Source: Deltaproteobacteria bacterium
GTDB taxonomy: Bacteria; Desulfobacterota; Desulfobaccia; Desulfobaccales; 0-14-0-80-60-11
Length of the DNA: 64,000 bases
Direction: 5' to 3'
NCBI GenBank assembly: GCA_021813445.1
Contig: JAKAKP010000043.1
Coordinates: forward strand, 47,605-111,604
This document shows, one piece after another, positions 41,101 through 48,887 of this stretch. A program made the translations under genes and the position numbers. The stretch's first letter is position 1; the number at the start of each line of letters is the position of its first letter. Under the pieces are notes generated by a model. It did no database searches. It saw only the letters and a program-made list of their open reading frames with translations, and was not told the origin of the DNA.

Positions 41101-42669
41101 TTATTTCGTTTCTTCCGGGTGCGTCCGGGGCAGGCGCCGCATGAGGAGGACCAGGGGCAGGAGGCAGAGGAAGACGATGGTAAAAAAGTGGTAGTCGTCG
41201 CAAAAGGCCAGCATCCTGGCCTGCCTTACGGTCTCATTATACAGCCCGGCCAGGACCTGGGGCGCGTTCCACCATTGCCAGTTGCTCCCCAGGTCGGGGA
41301 GGGCCTGGGAGATGCGGTGCTGCCAATCGCCGAAGGACAGATTAAAGGGGGTGAGATGCTCCACCAGCCGGCTCTGGTGGAACTGGCTGCGGCGGGAGAG
41401 CAGGGTGGTGGCGGTGGCAATGCCGAAGGAGCCGCCCAGGTTGCGCATCAGGTTGAAGATGCCGGTGGCATTCCCCATTTTTTCCTGGGAGACCCGGGAC
41501 ATGGTGAGGGTGGTGAGGGCCACGAAGGTGGAGCCCAGGCCAAAGCCCTGGACGAAACGGGGCCACCAGGCGTGGAAAAAATTAATGTCGGTATTGTACT
41601 GGCTCATGAGATAGACCGCATAGGCATTGATCACCAGTCCCACAAAGACAATTTTGCGGCTGTCCATCACCATGGTCAAGCGGCCCACCACCGGCATAAT
41701 CAAAATCGAGCCGATGCCCCCGAAGGCCAGGGCCCAGCCCGCCAGGGTGGCGTCGTAGCCCATCATGGTTTGGAGATAGAGCGGCAGGAGCATGATGCTG
41801 CCGTACAGGACATACCCGAAAAAGAACATGATGGTGGTGCCGGCGGCGTAGTTGCGCTCCTTGAACAGGCGCAGGTCCACCACCGGGTGCCGGGTTTTGA
41901 GCTCATGGTAAATGAGGATCACCAGGGCCACTACCGCCATAATGGCCAGGCGGAAAATAAACGCCGAAGAGAGCCAGTCTTCCCGCTCCCCCTTGTCCAG
42001 CACTATCTGCAGGGCCCCCAGGGCTACCACCAATAACCCCAGCCCCCAGTAGTCTATGCTGCCGGCCCGCTGCTTCTTGAGGTAATCCGGGTCGAAAATG
42101 AAGAGAAAGGTCAGCAGCAGGGACATGATGCCGATGGGCAGGTTGATGTAAAAGGCCCAGCGCCAGGTGAGGTTGTCGGTGACCCAGCCGCCCATGACCG
42201 GCCCGACAATGGGGGCGATGATCACCCCGATGCCCCAGATGGCCATGGCCATGCCCCGTTCCTGCACCGGGAAGGTTTCCAGGAGAATGGCCTGGGAAAT
42301 GGGTTGGAGTGCGCCGCCGCCGACCCCCTGGATGATGCGGAAGACGATGAGCATCCCCAGATTGGTAGCCGCGCCGCAGAGCATGGAACTGACGGTGAAC
42401 AGGGCCAGGCAAAGCATCAGGAAGCGCTTGCGGCCGATCAGGGCCGAGAGCCAGCCGGTGATGGGCAGGATAATGGCGTTGGAGACCAGATAGGCCGTCA
42501 AGATCCAGGTGGTTTCGTCCTCCGAGGAGGCCAGGGCCCCAGCGATATGCGGCAGGGCCACGTTGACCACCGTGGTGTCCACGATCTCCATGAAAGTGCC
42601 AGCCATCACCGCGATGGTGATGAGCCATTTGTTCACTGACACCGGGGCGTTGGCGGCGTTGTTAGTCAT
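41101..42669 (-). CDS. emrB: EmrB/QacA-family multidrug efflux MFS transporter (14 TMS)
   Basis: This 522-residue drug:H+ antiporter begins ITIAVMAGTFMEIVDTTVVN, the DHA2 motif with the membrane Asp, and continues with the motif A loop LSALIGRKRFLM, motif C IGVIIAPIVGPVMGGWVTDN and about fourteen helices. It forms a tripartite pump with the EmrA-like adaptor and TolC-like channel encoded just upstream. The gap to emrA (112 bases) is filled by nested dispersed repeats. Expression is probably set by the TetR repressor at the head of the operon. Confidence 0.94.
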   Translation of the reverse strand: MTNNAANAPVSVNKWLITIAVMAGTFMEIVDTTVVNVALPHIAGALASSEDETTWILTAYLVSNAIILPITGWLSALIGRKRFLMLCLALFTVSSMLCGAATNLGMLIVFRIIQGVGGGALQPISQAILLETFPVQERGMAMAIWGIGVIIAPIVGPVMGGWVTDNLTWRWAFYINLPIGIMSLLLTFLFIFDPDYLKKQRAGSIDYWGLGLLVVALGALQIVLDKGEREDWLSSAFIFRLAIMAVVALVILIYHELKTRHPVVDLRLFKERNYAAGTTIMFFFGYVLYGSIMLLPLYLQTMMGYDATLAGWALAFGGIGSILIMPVVGRLTMVMDSRKIVFVGLVINAYAVYLMSQYNTDINFFHAWWPRFVQGFGLGSTFVALTTLTMSRVSQEKMGNATGIFNLMRNLGGSFGIATATTLLSRRSQFHQSRLVEHLTPFNLSFGDWQHRISQALPDLGSNWQWWNAPQVLAGLYNETVRQARMLAFCDDYHFFTIVFLCLLPLVLLMRRLPRTHPEETK

Positions 42670-42707
42670 TATTCAGGAGATTTTGCAGGGAAGGCCGGGG
42701 ATCTGTG

Positions 42708-42784
42708 AGCTGTGAGCAGATGTAGGGCGGCCCGTGGCCGCCATGGTGCGGCGTGCACGGCACGCCCTATAATTCTACTGCTCA
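42708..42784. repeat. Nested repeats between emrA and emrB
   Basis: The outer arms gtgagctgtgagcag (from 42706) and ctgctcactcac (ending 42790) are the same family as in the tup operon. Inside is a GTAGGGCGGCCCGTGGCCGCC palindrome and a second hairpin (gcggcgtgcacggcacgcc). The TGA stop of emrA lies inside the right outer arm. Confidence 0.7.
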
Positions 42785-43831
42785 CTCACTTCCCCCCGCG
42801 GGCAGCAACCGCAGGCCGGTGCGCTTGCGGGTGTCGATGGTGACCTCGCAGGACATCCCCAGGCGCAGGGGCATGTTCCCGGGAAAAGGTGGGAGGAGCA
42901 CGATTTTGACGGGAATGCGCTGCACCACCTTTACCCAGTTGCCGGTGGCGTTCTCCGGCGGCAACAGCGAGAAAGCCGAGCCGGTGCCGGCCATAATGGA
43001 GGCCACCCTACCTTTAAATTCGACCCCCGGATAGGTGTCCAGCCGCACCGCCGCGGGCTGGCCCACATAAACGTTGGTCAGCTGGGTTTCCTTATAATTG
43101 GCCTGAATCCACAATTCTGCCGTCTGCAGGGGCACCAGCATCATCAAAGGCTGTCCCGGCTGGACCCAGTTGCCCGCAGTCACCTGCCGTTTGGTCACAT
43201 AGCCCTCGATGTCCGCCTTGACCTGGGTGTAACCCAGGTTGAGGCGGGCCTGTTCCAGTTTCGCTTCGGCCTCTTTGATGGCCGGCTGCTCCTCCAAGGG
43301 GATGCTGGTGGAGCCGCCGATGGCCGCCAGGGCCTCCCGCTTTTCCTGTTGGGCCTGGTCCACCTCAGCCTTGGTCACCTTGAAATTGGTGTTCACCCGG
43401 TCCAGGGTCTGTTTGGCCACGGTGCGGCGCTCATAGAGGGCGGTATAGCGTTTCCGGTCAGTCACCGCATGGTTGAAATTGGCTTGCGCCTGGGCCACCT
43501 TGGCCCGGGCGGTGGAGACCTTGACGTAGCTCTGGGCCAGGTCCTGGCGCAGGCGGGCCAGGTTGGCCGCGGCCTGGTTCACGGCCACCTGGAAGTCCGC
43601 GGGGTCCAGGGTCATGAGCACCTCTCCGGGCCTCACCTGTTGGTTGTTATCCACCAGCACTTTCACGACCCTTCCTGGCACCCGGGGGGAGACCACCCCC
43701 ACGTGTCCGCTCACATAGGCGTCATCCGTGCCCACAAAGAGGTGGATATAATACCAGTAACCCAGGCCGGCTCCCGCCAGCAGAAGGAGCACCAGCCCCA
43801 GGCTGAGACGGACCGAGGTTTTATGGAGCAT
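42782..43831 (-). CDS. emrA: EmrA/HlyD-family membrane fusion protein
   Basis: This 349-residue periplasmic adaptor is anchored by one N-terminal helix (LSLGLVLLLLAGAGLGYWYY). The biotinyl-lipoyl half-motifs (DDAYVSGHVGVVSPRVPGRV and DIEGYVTKRQVTAGNWVQPG) flank a long coiled coil of about 130 residues, with a beta-barrel domain at the end. It bridges EmrB and the TolC-like channel. The ATG at 43831 overlaps the tolC stop by 11 bases and has an aggag site; the frame remains open to 44011 only as a shadow of tolC. Its stop lies in a repeat arm. Confidence 0.94.
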   Translation of the reverse strand: MLHKTSVRLSLGLVLLLLAGAGLGYWYYIHLFVGTDDAYVSGHVGVVSPRVPGRVVKVLVDNNQQVRPGEVLMTLDPADFQVAVNQAAANLARLRQDLAQSYVKVSTARAKVAQAQANFNHAVTDRKRYTALYERRTVAKQTLDRVNTNFKVTKAEVDQAQQEKREALAAIGGSTSIPLEEQPAIKEAEAKLEQARLNLGYTQVKADIEGYVTKRQVTAGNWVQPGQPLMMLVPLQTAELWIQANYKETQLTNVYVGQPAAVRLDTYPGVEFKGRVASIMAGTGSAFSLLPPENATGNWVKVVQRIPVKIVLLPPFPGNMPLRLGMSCEVTIDTRKRTGLRLLPAGGSE

Positions 43832-45200
43832 TGCCGGGTTTCTCCTGGGGGAGCAGGTTGTTGATCCCCCCCATGGCCCATAACATCTGGGCCTTGGCCA
43901 TCTGGTGGTCGTAGACGGCCGTCCAGTAATTGACCTTGGTCTTGGTGAGCAGGGTGTCGGCGTCGATGACGTCGGTGGCGGTGCCCACCTGTTCCTGGTA
44001 GCGCTCCTCATTGAGACGCAGGTTTTCTTCCGCCTGCTTCACGGCCTTTTCCGTGGTGCGGATCCGGTCCGCAGTCTCTTTGACCTTGAGGAAGGCATTC
44101 TGCACATCCAGGCGCACCTGGTCATTCAGGTCCCGATGCTGTTCCTGGAGTTGATGTACCTTCAGCTTGGCCTGGGCCAGCTGGGCCTTGGTGTCCAACC
44201 CGGAGAACATGGTCCACTGCATGCCGAAGATGCCGAACCATTGGGTGTCATGCAACATATAATCGTTATGCTGATAATTCATGCCCGCCTGGGTGTAAAA
44301 CCGGGGGAAAAACTGGGACCTGGTCTGGGTCACTACTTTTTCCTGCTGCGAGATGCGACGGGTGGAGGCCTTGAGGTCGCTGCGCTGCTTCAGGGCCGCG
44401 TTGGTGGCATCCTCCAGGCCCCAGGGCCGGGTCTCCAGCTTTTCGTCCTTGAGCACCGTGGCGGCCGACACCGGCAGGGCCAGGACTTTGTTGAGGGCGG
44501 AGCGGATGTTGATGGTGTCGGTCTTGGCCACGATGAGGCGCTGCTCGGCGTCCGCCAGGGAGACTTCGGCCTGGAGGACGTCATTGTAAGTGACTACCCC
44601 GAACTCGTATTGATCCTGGGCGATCTTCCGGTGGGCCTTGAGGTCCACGACCTCCTGCTGGGCTACCGTCTCCATCTTCTGGGCCCGCAGGGTGGTGAAA
44701 TAGCCCTGGCAGACATTGAGGAAAAGGTCGTCCCGGGTCTTGGCGGTATCCAGGAGGCTGGCCGATTTGCCCAGGACCGCGGCCTGGTAGCGGGACGGGG
44801 TGCCCCAGAAATCGAAGATGGTCTGATCCAGGTAAACCTTGCTGCTCCAGAAATTGCGGTTGGTGGAGGGAAAAGTAAAGTATTTACCGGGTATTCCCGC
44901 ACCTCCCCCGGGAAAGGCGTTAGACGCAATTTTCGCCTGGACTTCATTATCATAAATGGTTTGGCTCACCTCCGACTTGACGGTGGGCAGGAAGCCGGAG
45001 CGGGCCCGCACCACCTCTTCGCCGGCGATGAGGGACTGCAAACGGCTCACCTGCAGGCCGGGGTTGGCCTTCCAGGCCAGGCGCAAAGCGTCCTTCAGGG
45101 TCAAAGAAGGCGGGGGCTCGGCGGCACTGCCGGGAACTGCCAACAGGCCCCAAATCAATAGCCCGAGAAAAAACCGGCGCTGGGTACTGCGGAACCTCAT
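43821..45200 (-). CDS. tolC: TolC-family outer-membrane efflux channel
   Basis: This 459-residue protein has a signal peptide (FFLGLLIWGLLAVPGSAA) and two OEP repeats: LTLKDALRLAWKANPGLQVS at the start, long helices with QYEFGVVTYNDVLQAEVSL, and the second repeat ending LNEERYQEQVGTATDVIDAD. It forms the trimeric exit duct of the Emr-type pump encoded downstream. It overlaps the tetR stop by four bases and emrA by 11, so tetR-tolC-emrA form a tight operon. The substrates are not predictable. Confidence 0.93.
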   Translation of the reverse strand: MRFRSTQRRFFLGLLIWGLLAVPGSAAEPPPSLTLKDALRLAWKANPGLQVSRLQSLIAGEEVVRARSGFLPTVKSEVSQTIYDNEVQAKIASNAFPGGGAGIPGKYFTFPSTNRNFWSSKVYLDQTIFDFWGTPSRYQAAVLGKSASLLDTAKTRDDLFLNVCQGYFTTLRAQKMETVAQQEVVDLKAHRKIAQDQYEFGVVTYNDVLQAEVSLADAEQRLIVAKTDTINIRSALNKVLALPVSAATVLKDEKLETRPWGLEDATNAALKQRSDLKASTRRISQQEKVVTQTRSQFFPRFYTQAGMNYQHNDYMLHDTQWFGIFGMQWTMFSGLDTKAQLAQAKLKVHQLQEQHRDLNDQVRLDVQNAFLKVKETADRIRTTEKAVKQAEENLRLNEERYQEQVGTATDVIDADTLLTKTKVNYWTAVYDHQMAKAQMLWAMGGINNLLPQEKPGNAP

Positions 45201-45850
45201 GGGTGCGTCACCTCTGCCGCCATAGGAGATTTCGGGGTCAGGCCCGAGGAGAGCAAAGTCAGCAGGACCGGCAAGGCCTCCTTAATAACTTCTTCCTGCC
45301 CTTCGCTCATCTGATAATAACCTATACTGCGCACCAGGCCACGCAACATAAAAGTGAGAAGCCTGGGGTTGGCGGAGATAAATTGTCCTGATTTGATGCC
45401 CTGGGCAAAGACCGGAGTCACCAGATTAAAAAATTGCTCTTCCCTCTCCTGGAGTTGGCGCAAGTATCCCTGGGAGGGGCCTTGCCTGGCCCGGTGCGAG
45501 TCCCTGGCGTATATAGGGTATAAGGCCCTTGCCTTGGTGAGACATTGGAGCAGCAGGGTGGCAACCCGCTGGATCTTCTCGGCGGGGGAGCCGGAGCCTT
45601 TGCTCACGGCCTCAATATCTTGGAGCAAGCCTTCTCCCACCTGGGTGATGAGGGCCTGGATCAATTCGTCCTTGCTGGGAAAATAGAGATAGATGGTGCC
45701 CTTGGCCACCCCTGCGGCCCCGGCGATTTCCTCCATGGTGACGGCCTCCAGGCCGCGTTCCTCCATAAGCTTCCGGGCCGCAGCTATGATCTCCCGGGTG
45801 CGGAAGGCAGTAACCACTTCTTTCTTGGTAGGTCTGGGGGAGTGAGGCAT
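45197..45850 (-). CDS. TetR/AcrR-family repressor of the efflux operon
   Basis: This 217-residue protein has the TetR helix-turn-helix at about 15-60 (RKLMEERGLEAVTMEEIAGA, AGVAKGTIYLYFPSKDELIQ) and a C-terminal ligand/dimer domain (VATLLLQCLTKARALYPIYA...GLVRSIGYYQ). As first gene of the tolC-emrA-emrB operon it probably autoregulates that operon. A perfect palindrome 22-37 bases upstream of its ATG is the likely operator. The ribosome site is ggaag. Confidence 0.93.
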   Translation of the reverse strand: MPHSPRPTKKEVVTAFRTREIIAAARKLMEERGLEAVTMEEIAGAAGVAKGTIYLYFPSKDELIQALITQVGEGLLQDIEAVSKGSGSPAEKIQRVATLLLQCLTKARALYPIYARDSHRARQGPSQGYLRQLQEREEQFFNLVTPVFAQGIKSGQFISANPRLLTFMLRGLVRSIGYYQMSEGQEEVIKEALPVLLTLLSSGLTPKSPMAAEVTHP

Positions 45851-45871
45851 AATGACTTCCAGGTCAGTTTG

Positions 45872-45887
45872 ATGACTCCTTAGTCAT
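45872..45887. promoter_or_regulatory. Candidate TetR operator (ATGACT-CCTT-AGTCAT)
   Basis: A perfect 6-bp inverted repeat with a 4-base centre lies 22 bases upstream of the tetR-like start. Size and position suit a TetR dimer site; the binding is inferred. Confidence 0.5.
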
Positions 45888-46131
45888 AAAGGGAGTCCCG
45901 CTCCTTGTCAAGAAAAACTTGCAAACCCAAGGAGCGCTGTTTAGACTAGACCAATTATAGGTTTGTGAGGGGAGGAACCAGGGGTTTGAAGCCCTTGCCT
46001 TTGCCCTTCCTCCCCTGTTACCAACCTACATAAGTTTTTGGCAAAGGCGGCGTTGCTGTCATTACTAAATGCCAGAGGGGAGAGAGTCTGAGGGGGCAAG
46101 GGCCCTCGACCCCTGACCTCCTCCCTCAGAA
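45888..46131. repeat. Intergenic region with two GGAGG...CAGGG palindromes (no gene)
   Basis: Between tetR and the DUF362 gene there are two related hairpins. The first has AGGGGAGGAA (45968-45977) against TTCCTCCCCT (46007-46016). The second has CTGAGGG (46088-46094) against CCCTCAG (46123-46129). Both enclose a caagggcc/gaagccctt-like centre. Related copies lie at 55161-55204 and 61875-61916. The rest of the region shows no gene. Confidence 0.6.
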
Positions 46132-46158
46132 TTACTCTTGCAAATATGGAGGCGCTGC

Positions 46159-47067
46159 ATGCAGCGGCGGGAGTTTCTCAAGCGATTGGCGACCCTGGGC
46201 ACCGCGGCCGGGGCCGGGATGGTCATGCCCCAGGAAATGTGGGCCATGGCCCCCAAGGAAAAGCCCCAGGCTGTCCTGGCCAAGGTCCAGGGCACTAATT
46301 ACGCCCAGATCACCGGGGAGGCCATCCAGGCCCTGGGGGGGATGAAGAAATTCGTCAACTCCGGGGAAGTGGTGGTGGTCAAGCCCAATATGGCCTGGGA
46401 CCGGCCCCCGGAACTGGCGGCCAATGCCCATCCGGACGTGGTGCGCCAGGTGGTGCAGCTCTGTCTGGACGCGGGCGCCAAAAAGGTGAAAGTCCTGGAC
46501 CGCACCTGCCACGACGCCCGCAAGGCCTACAAAAACAGCGGTATCCAGGATGCGGTGGAAGGCCTCAAAGACCCCCGGGCGGTGGTTGAGTTTGTGGATG
46601 AGCGCCGCTTTGTGGAGTTGAAGGTGGAGGGGGCCAAGGCCCTGAAGAAGTGGTACTTTTACAAGGATATCCTGGAAGCGGATCGTTTCATTAATATCCC
46701 CATCGCCAAACAGCATGCGGAATCCCGCCTCACCATGTGTCTGAAGAACATGATGGGAGCCATCGGCGGCTGGCGGGGCCGCATCCACGTGGGCCTGCAC
46801 CAGAACATCTCGGACATGAATCTGATTCTGCGCCCGGATTTGCACGTCCTGGACGCCACCCGCATCATGGTGCGCAACGGCCCTTCCGGCGGCAAGAAAG
46901 AAGACGTGGAAGTGAAAAACCTGGTCTTCGCTGGCGCCGACCCCGTGGCTCTGGACGCTTACGGCACCGGCCTGTTCGGGCTGAAACCCGGGGATATCGG
47001 CTATATCACCAAATCCTATGAAGCGGGCCTGGGGGAGATGGACCTGGACAAGATTAAAGTCATCTAG
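46159..47067 (+). CDS. Tat-exported DUF362 family protein
   Basis: This 302-residue protein starts with a twin-arginine signal (QRREFLKRLATLGTAAGAG, cleavage near ALWAMA-like EMWAMAP). The DUF362 domain follows: FVNSGEVVVVKPNMAWDRPP, VQLCLDAGAKKVKVLDRTC, FINIPIAKQHAESRLTMCLK, NMMGAIGGWRGRIHVGLHQN and LVFAGADPVALDAYGTGLFG. No ferredoxin-type cysteine clusters are present, so Tat export of a folded protein with another cofactor is likely. The family function is not established. The ATG at 46159 has a tggaggcgctgc site. Confidence 0.88.
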   Translation: MQRREFLKRLATLGTAAGAGMVMPQEMWAMAPKEKPQAVLAKVQGTNYAQITGEAIQALGGMKKFVNSGEVVVVKPNMAWDRPPELAANAHPDVVRQVVQLCLDAGAKKVKVLDRTCHDARKAYKNSGIQDAVEGLKDPRAVVEFVDERRFVELKVEGAKALKKWYFYKDILEADRFINIPIAKQHAESRLTMCLKNMMGAIGGWRGRIHVGLHQNISDMNLILRPDLHVLDATRIMVRNGPSGGKKEDVEVKNLVFAGADPVALDAYGTGLFGLKPGDIGYITKSYEAGLGEMDLDKIKVI

Positions 47068-47175
47068 GGAGTAAAACCCGCGCCGGTTTCCGCTCCCAGG
47101 ATTGTTTATAATCGTTAATAGCATTAAATCACCTGGAAGAGCCGCTAGAGGATTTGCAGGAGAGAAACCTAAGTT

Positions 47176-47941
47176 TTGCCAGTTTCCTTGACTTCCTTCC
47201 CCTCCTGGCTGACCCTATGGATGCAGGAGCAGCAGGTGGCCCATTGGGGTGCAGCCGATCTGCGCGGATTCTCTACCCCCCAGGATAATGAGGGCAGGGG
47301 GTTCCCCGTCGCCCTGTCCTGGGTAGTCCCCGTAAACCCCCAGGTGATGGCCGGGGTCCGCTATGGCCCAACCCAGGATTATGCGAACGAATATGACCGG
47401 GTGAACCGCCAGATTAATGAGCTGGCGTCAATGTTGGCCGCCGCCATCAACAGCCGGGGCTTTCGCGCCCAGCCGTTGGCTGCGTCGGTGCGCAGCGACC
47501 CGGTAAACATCAAAGGCGACTTCCCCCACAAAACTGCGGCTACCCGGGCAGGATTGGGCTGGATCGGCCGCCATTGCCAGTTGGTCACCCATAAATTCGG
47601 CTCCTGGGTGCGCCTGGGCACGGTTTTTACCGATCTGGATCTCCCGTGCGGACCCCCCGGTAACCCGCAGCTTTTGCGGCAGTTGCCGCCGCTGCGTCGA
47701 GGCCTGTCCGGCCGGGGCGCTGAGCGGCGGCCTCTGGTCTCCCGGCCTGCCCCGGGAAGCCATCCTGGACCCCGGGGTCTGCGACCGCTGGAAGAAAGCG
47801 AATTATCACCAGTGCCATGAAGGGCACGTCTGCGGCATCTGCTCCGCAAAGTGTCCCTTTGGACTAAAATTACTAAAAAGGTCCGCCGGTCTTGACCGAA
47901 AAGCCAGTCCTGCCGATTCTAAGGCGAATCGTCCCCATTAA
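47176..47941 (+). pseudogene. Epoxyqueuosine-reductase-like (QueG/COG1600) iron-sulfur protein, split by a frameshift in a C6 tract
   Basis: The first frame (from TTG 47176) encodes the cobalamin-domain-like half: AATRAGLGWIGRHCQLVTH, KFGSWVRLGTVFTDLDLPCG. At the CCCCCC run (47653-47658) similarity leaves this frame and resumes one base later from GTA at 47660: VTRSFCGSCRRCVEACPAGA, ANYHQCHEGHVCGICSAKCP, to a TAA at 47939-47941. Together they make one about 254-residue protein with two 4Fe-4S motifs. Without the shift the first frame ends at 47820 with junk and no clusters. Either a one-base insertion (mutation or sequencing error) or programmed +1 shifting explains it. A paralogue of QueG is the closest family; the tRNA role is unproven. 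Confidence 0.8.
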
Positions 47942-48063
47942 TTTCCTGGCTCTGCTTTTTTTCCCCGGGACGGAGGCGCCATCGCTACGGATATAAGACG
48001 ACCTAAACGAAAAACCATTTCCATCTTTACTGGTTAACTACCATCACCGAGAGGACTCAATCC

Positions 48064-48798
48064 ATGTTCCCAAGGTCGTTTTTTTGGGTTATCGGGCTAT
48101 TGATCAGCGCGGCAGTAGTCAATGCGGCTATTGCTCAAGATGCCTCGGAATTTGGGCGCATATTGGACGCCTATAATGTCGCCGCAAAAGCGGGTGACAT
48201 AAACCAAATGCTTTCAATGCGCACCGCGGCCCAGCAAAAGGAAATCCGCGCCCAGCTCGGGAAAAAAGAGGATCGCGACTACTTTTTGTTGCTCTCTCGG
48301 GCCCAAGTACCTGAGTCTTATCAAATTCAGCACGTCTCCTGGGGGAAGAACAGTCAAAAGGCAACGCTTTATCTGCTCGGGCAGTTTGCCAACATGCCCG
48401 AAATACAACGGCCCCGCCTGCGGATGGAAGAGATGATCGTCTTCCAGAAAGAAACCGGCAAATGGAAAATCGACTCGGTTCTGCCTCTGGGCGATCCGGA
48501 TAAAATCAAACGCCCCAAAGATCTGACGCGTAACCCCAAGGACGCCAATTTGAAGGTTACCGGAGTGGTCGCCGGCCGCATTGTCAAAACCGAGTTTAAA
48601 CCGGACTATACCTTGGTGATTTTGCGGGTGATGGATGAGGAGAATGCCATCTTTCTACCCGCCAAAGAGGTGTTGGAAAAGGCGGGCGTGCCGCTGTCAG
48701 ACCTGGACCCGTGGAAGATGCAAGAATTCCGGGGGTATCCACACAAGAGCGATAAACTTAAGTTTTTCGCGACCAGTGGTAAGCTGATCGAAGACTAA
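48064..48798 (+). CDS. Exported hypothetical protein
   Basis: This 244-residue protein has a clear signal peptide (FFWVIGLLISAAVVNAAIAQ). The next part, about 25-140, is a helix-plus-sheet region (RILDAYNVAAKAGDINQMLS, ATLYLLGQFANM, MIVFQKETGKWKIDSVLPL), reminiscent of NTF2/DUF4878-like domains. A second domain of about 90 residues follows (VTGVVAGRIVKTEFKPDYTL). No enzyme motif or family is recognised. A gagaggactcaatcc site precedes the ATG. Confidence 0.75.
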   Translation: MFPRSFFWVIGLLISAAVVNAAIAQDASEFGRILDAYNVAAKAGDINQMLSMRTAAQQKEIRAQLGKKEDRDYFLLLSRAQVPESYQIQHVSWGKNSQKATLYLLGQFANMPEIQRPRLRMEEMIVFQKETGKWKIDSVLPLGDPDKIKRPKDLTRNPKDANLKVTGVVAGRIVKTEFKPDYTLVILRVMDEENAIFLPAKEVLEKAGVPLSDLDPWKMQEFRGYPHKSDKLKFFATSGKLIED

Positions 48799-48887
48799 AC
48801 GTTGCACCAGGAACCTTTTCAGGACATTTTCGTGATAATTTACCTTATATATGAGTTTACCATCCAAAACATCGACTAAACTGACCC

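Noticed and set aside
41086..42036. 316-codon plus-strand open frame
   Set aside because: It is antisense to emrB, His/Gln-rich, with no start signal.
43832..44011. N-terminal extension of emrA
   Set aside because: The residues are low-complexity shadow of tolC; the ATG at 43831 has the ribosome site and the proper membrane anchor.
47653..47660. Programmed frameshift as the leading explanation for the QueG-like gene
   Set aside because: There is no pause structure or family precedent I can cite; a homopolymer indel is the simpler reading, so the gene is listed as a frameshifted pseudogene.
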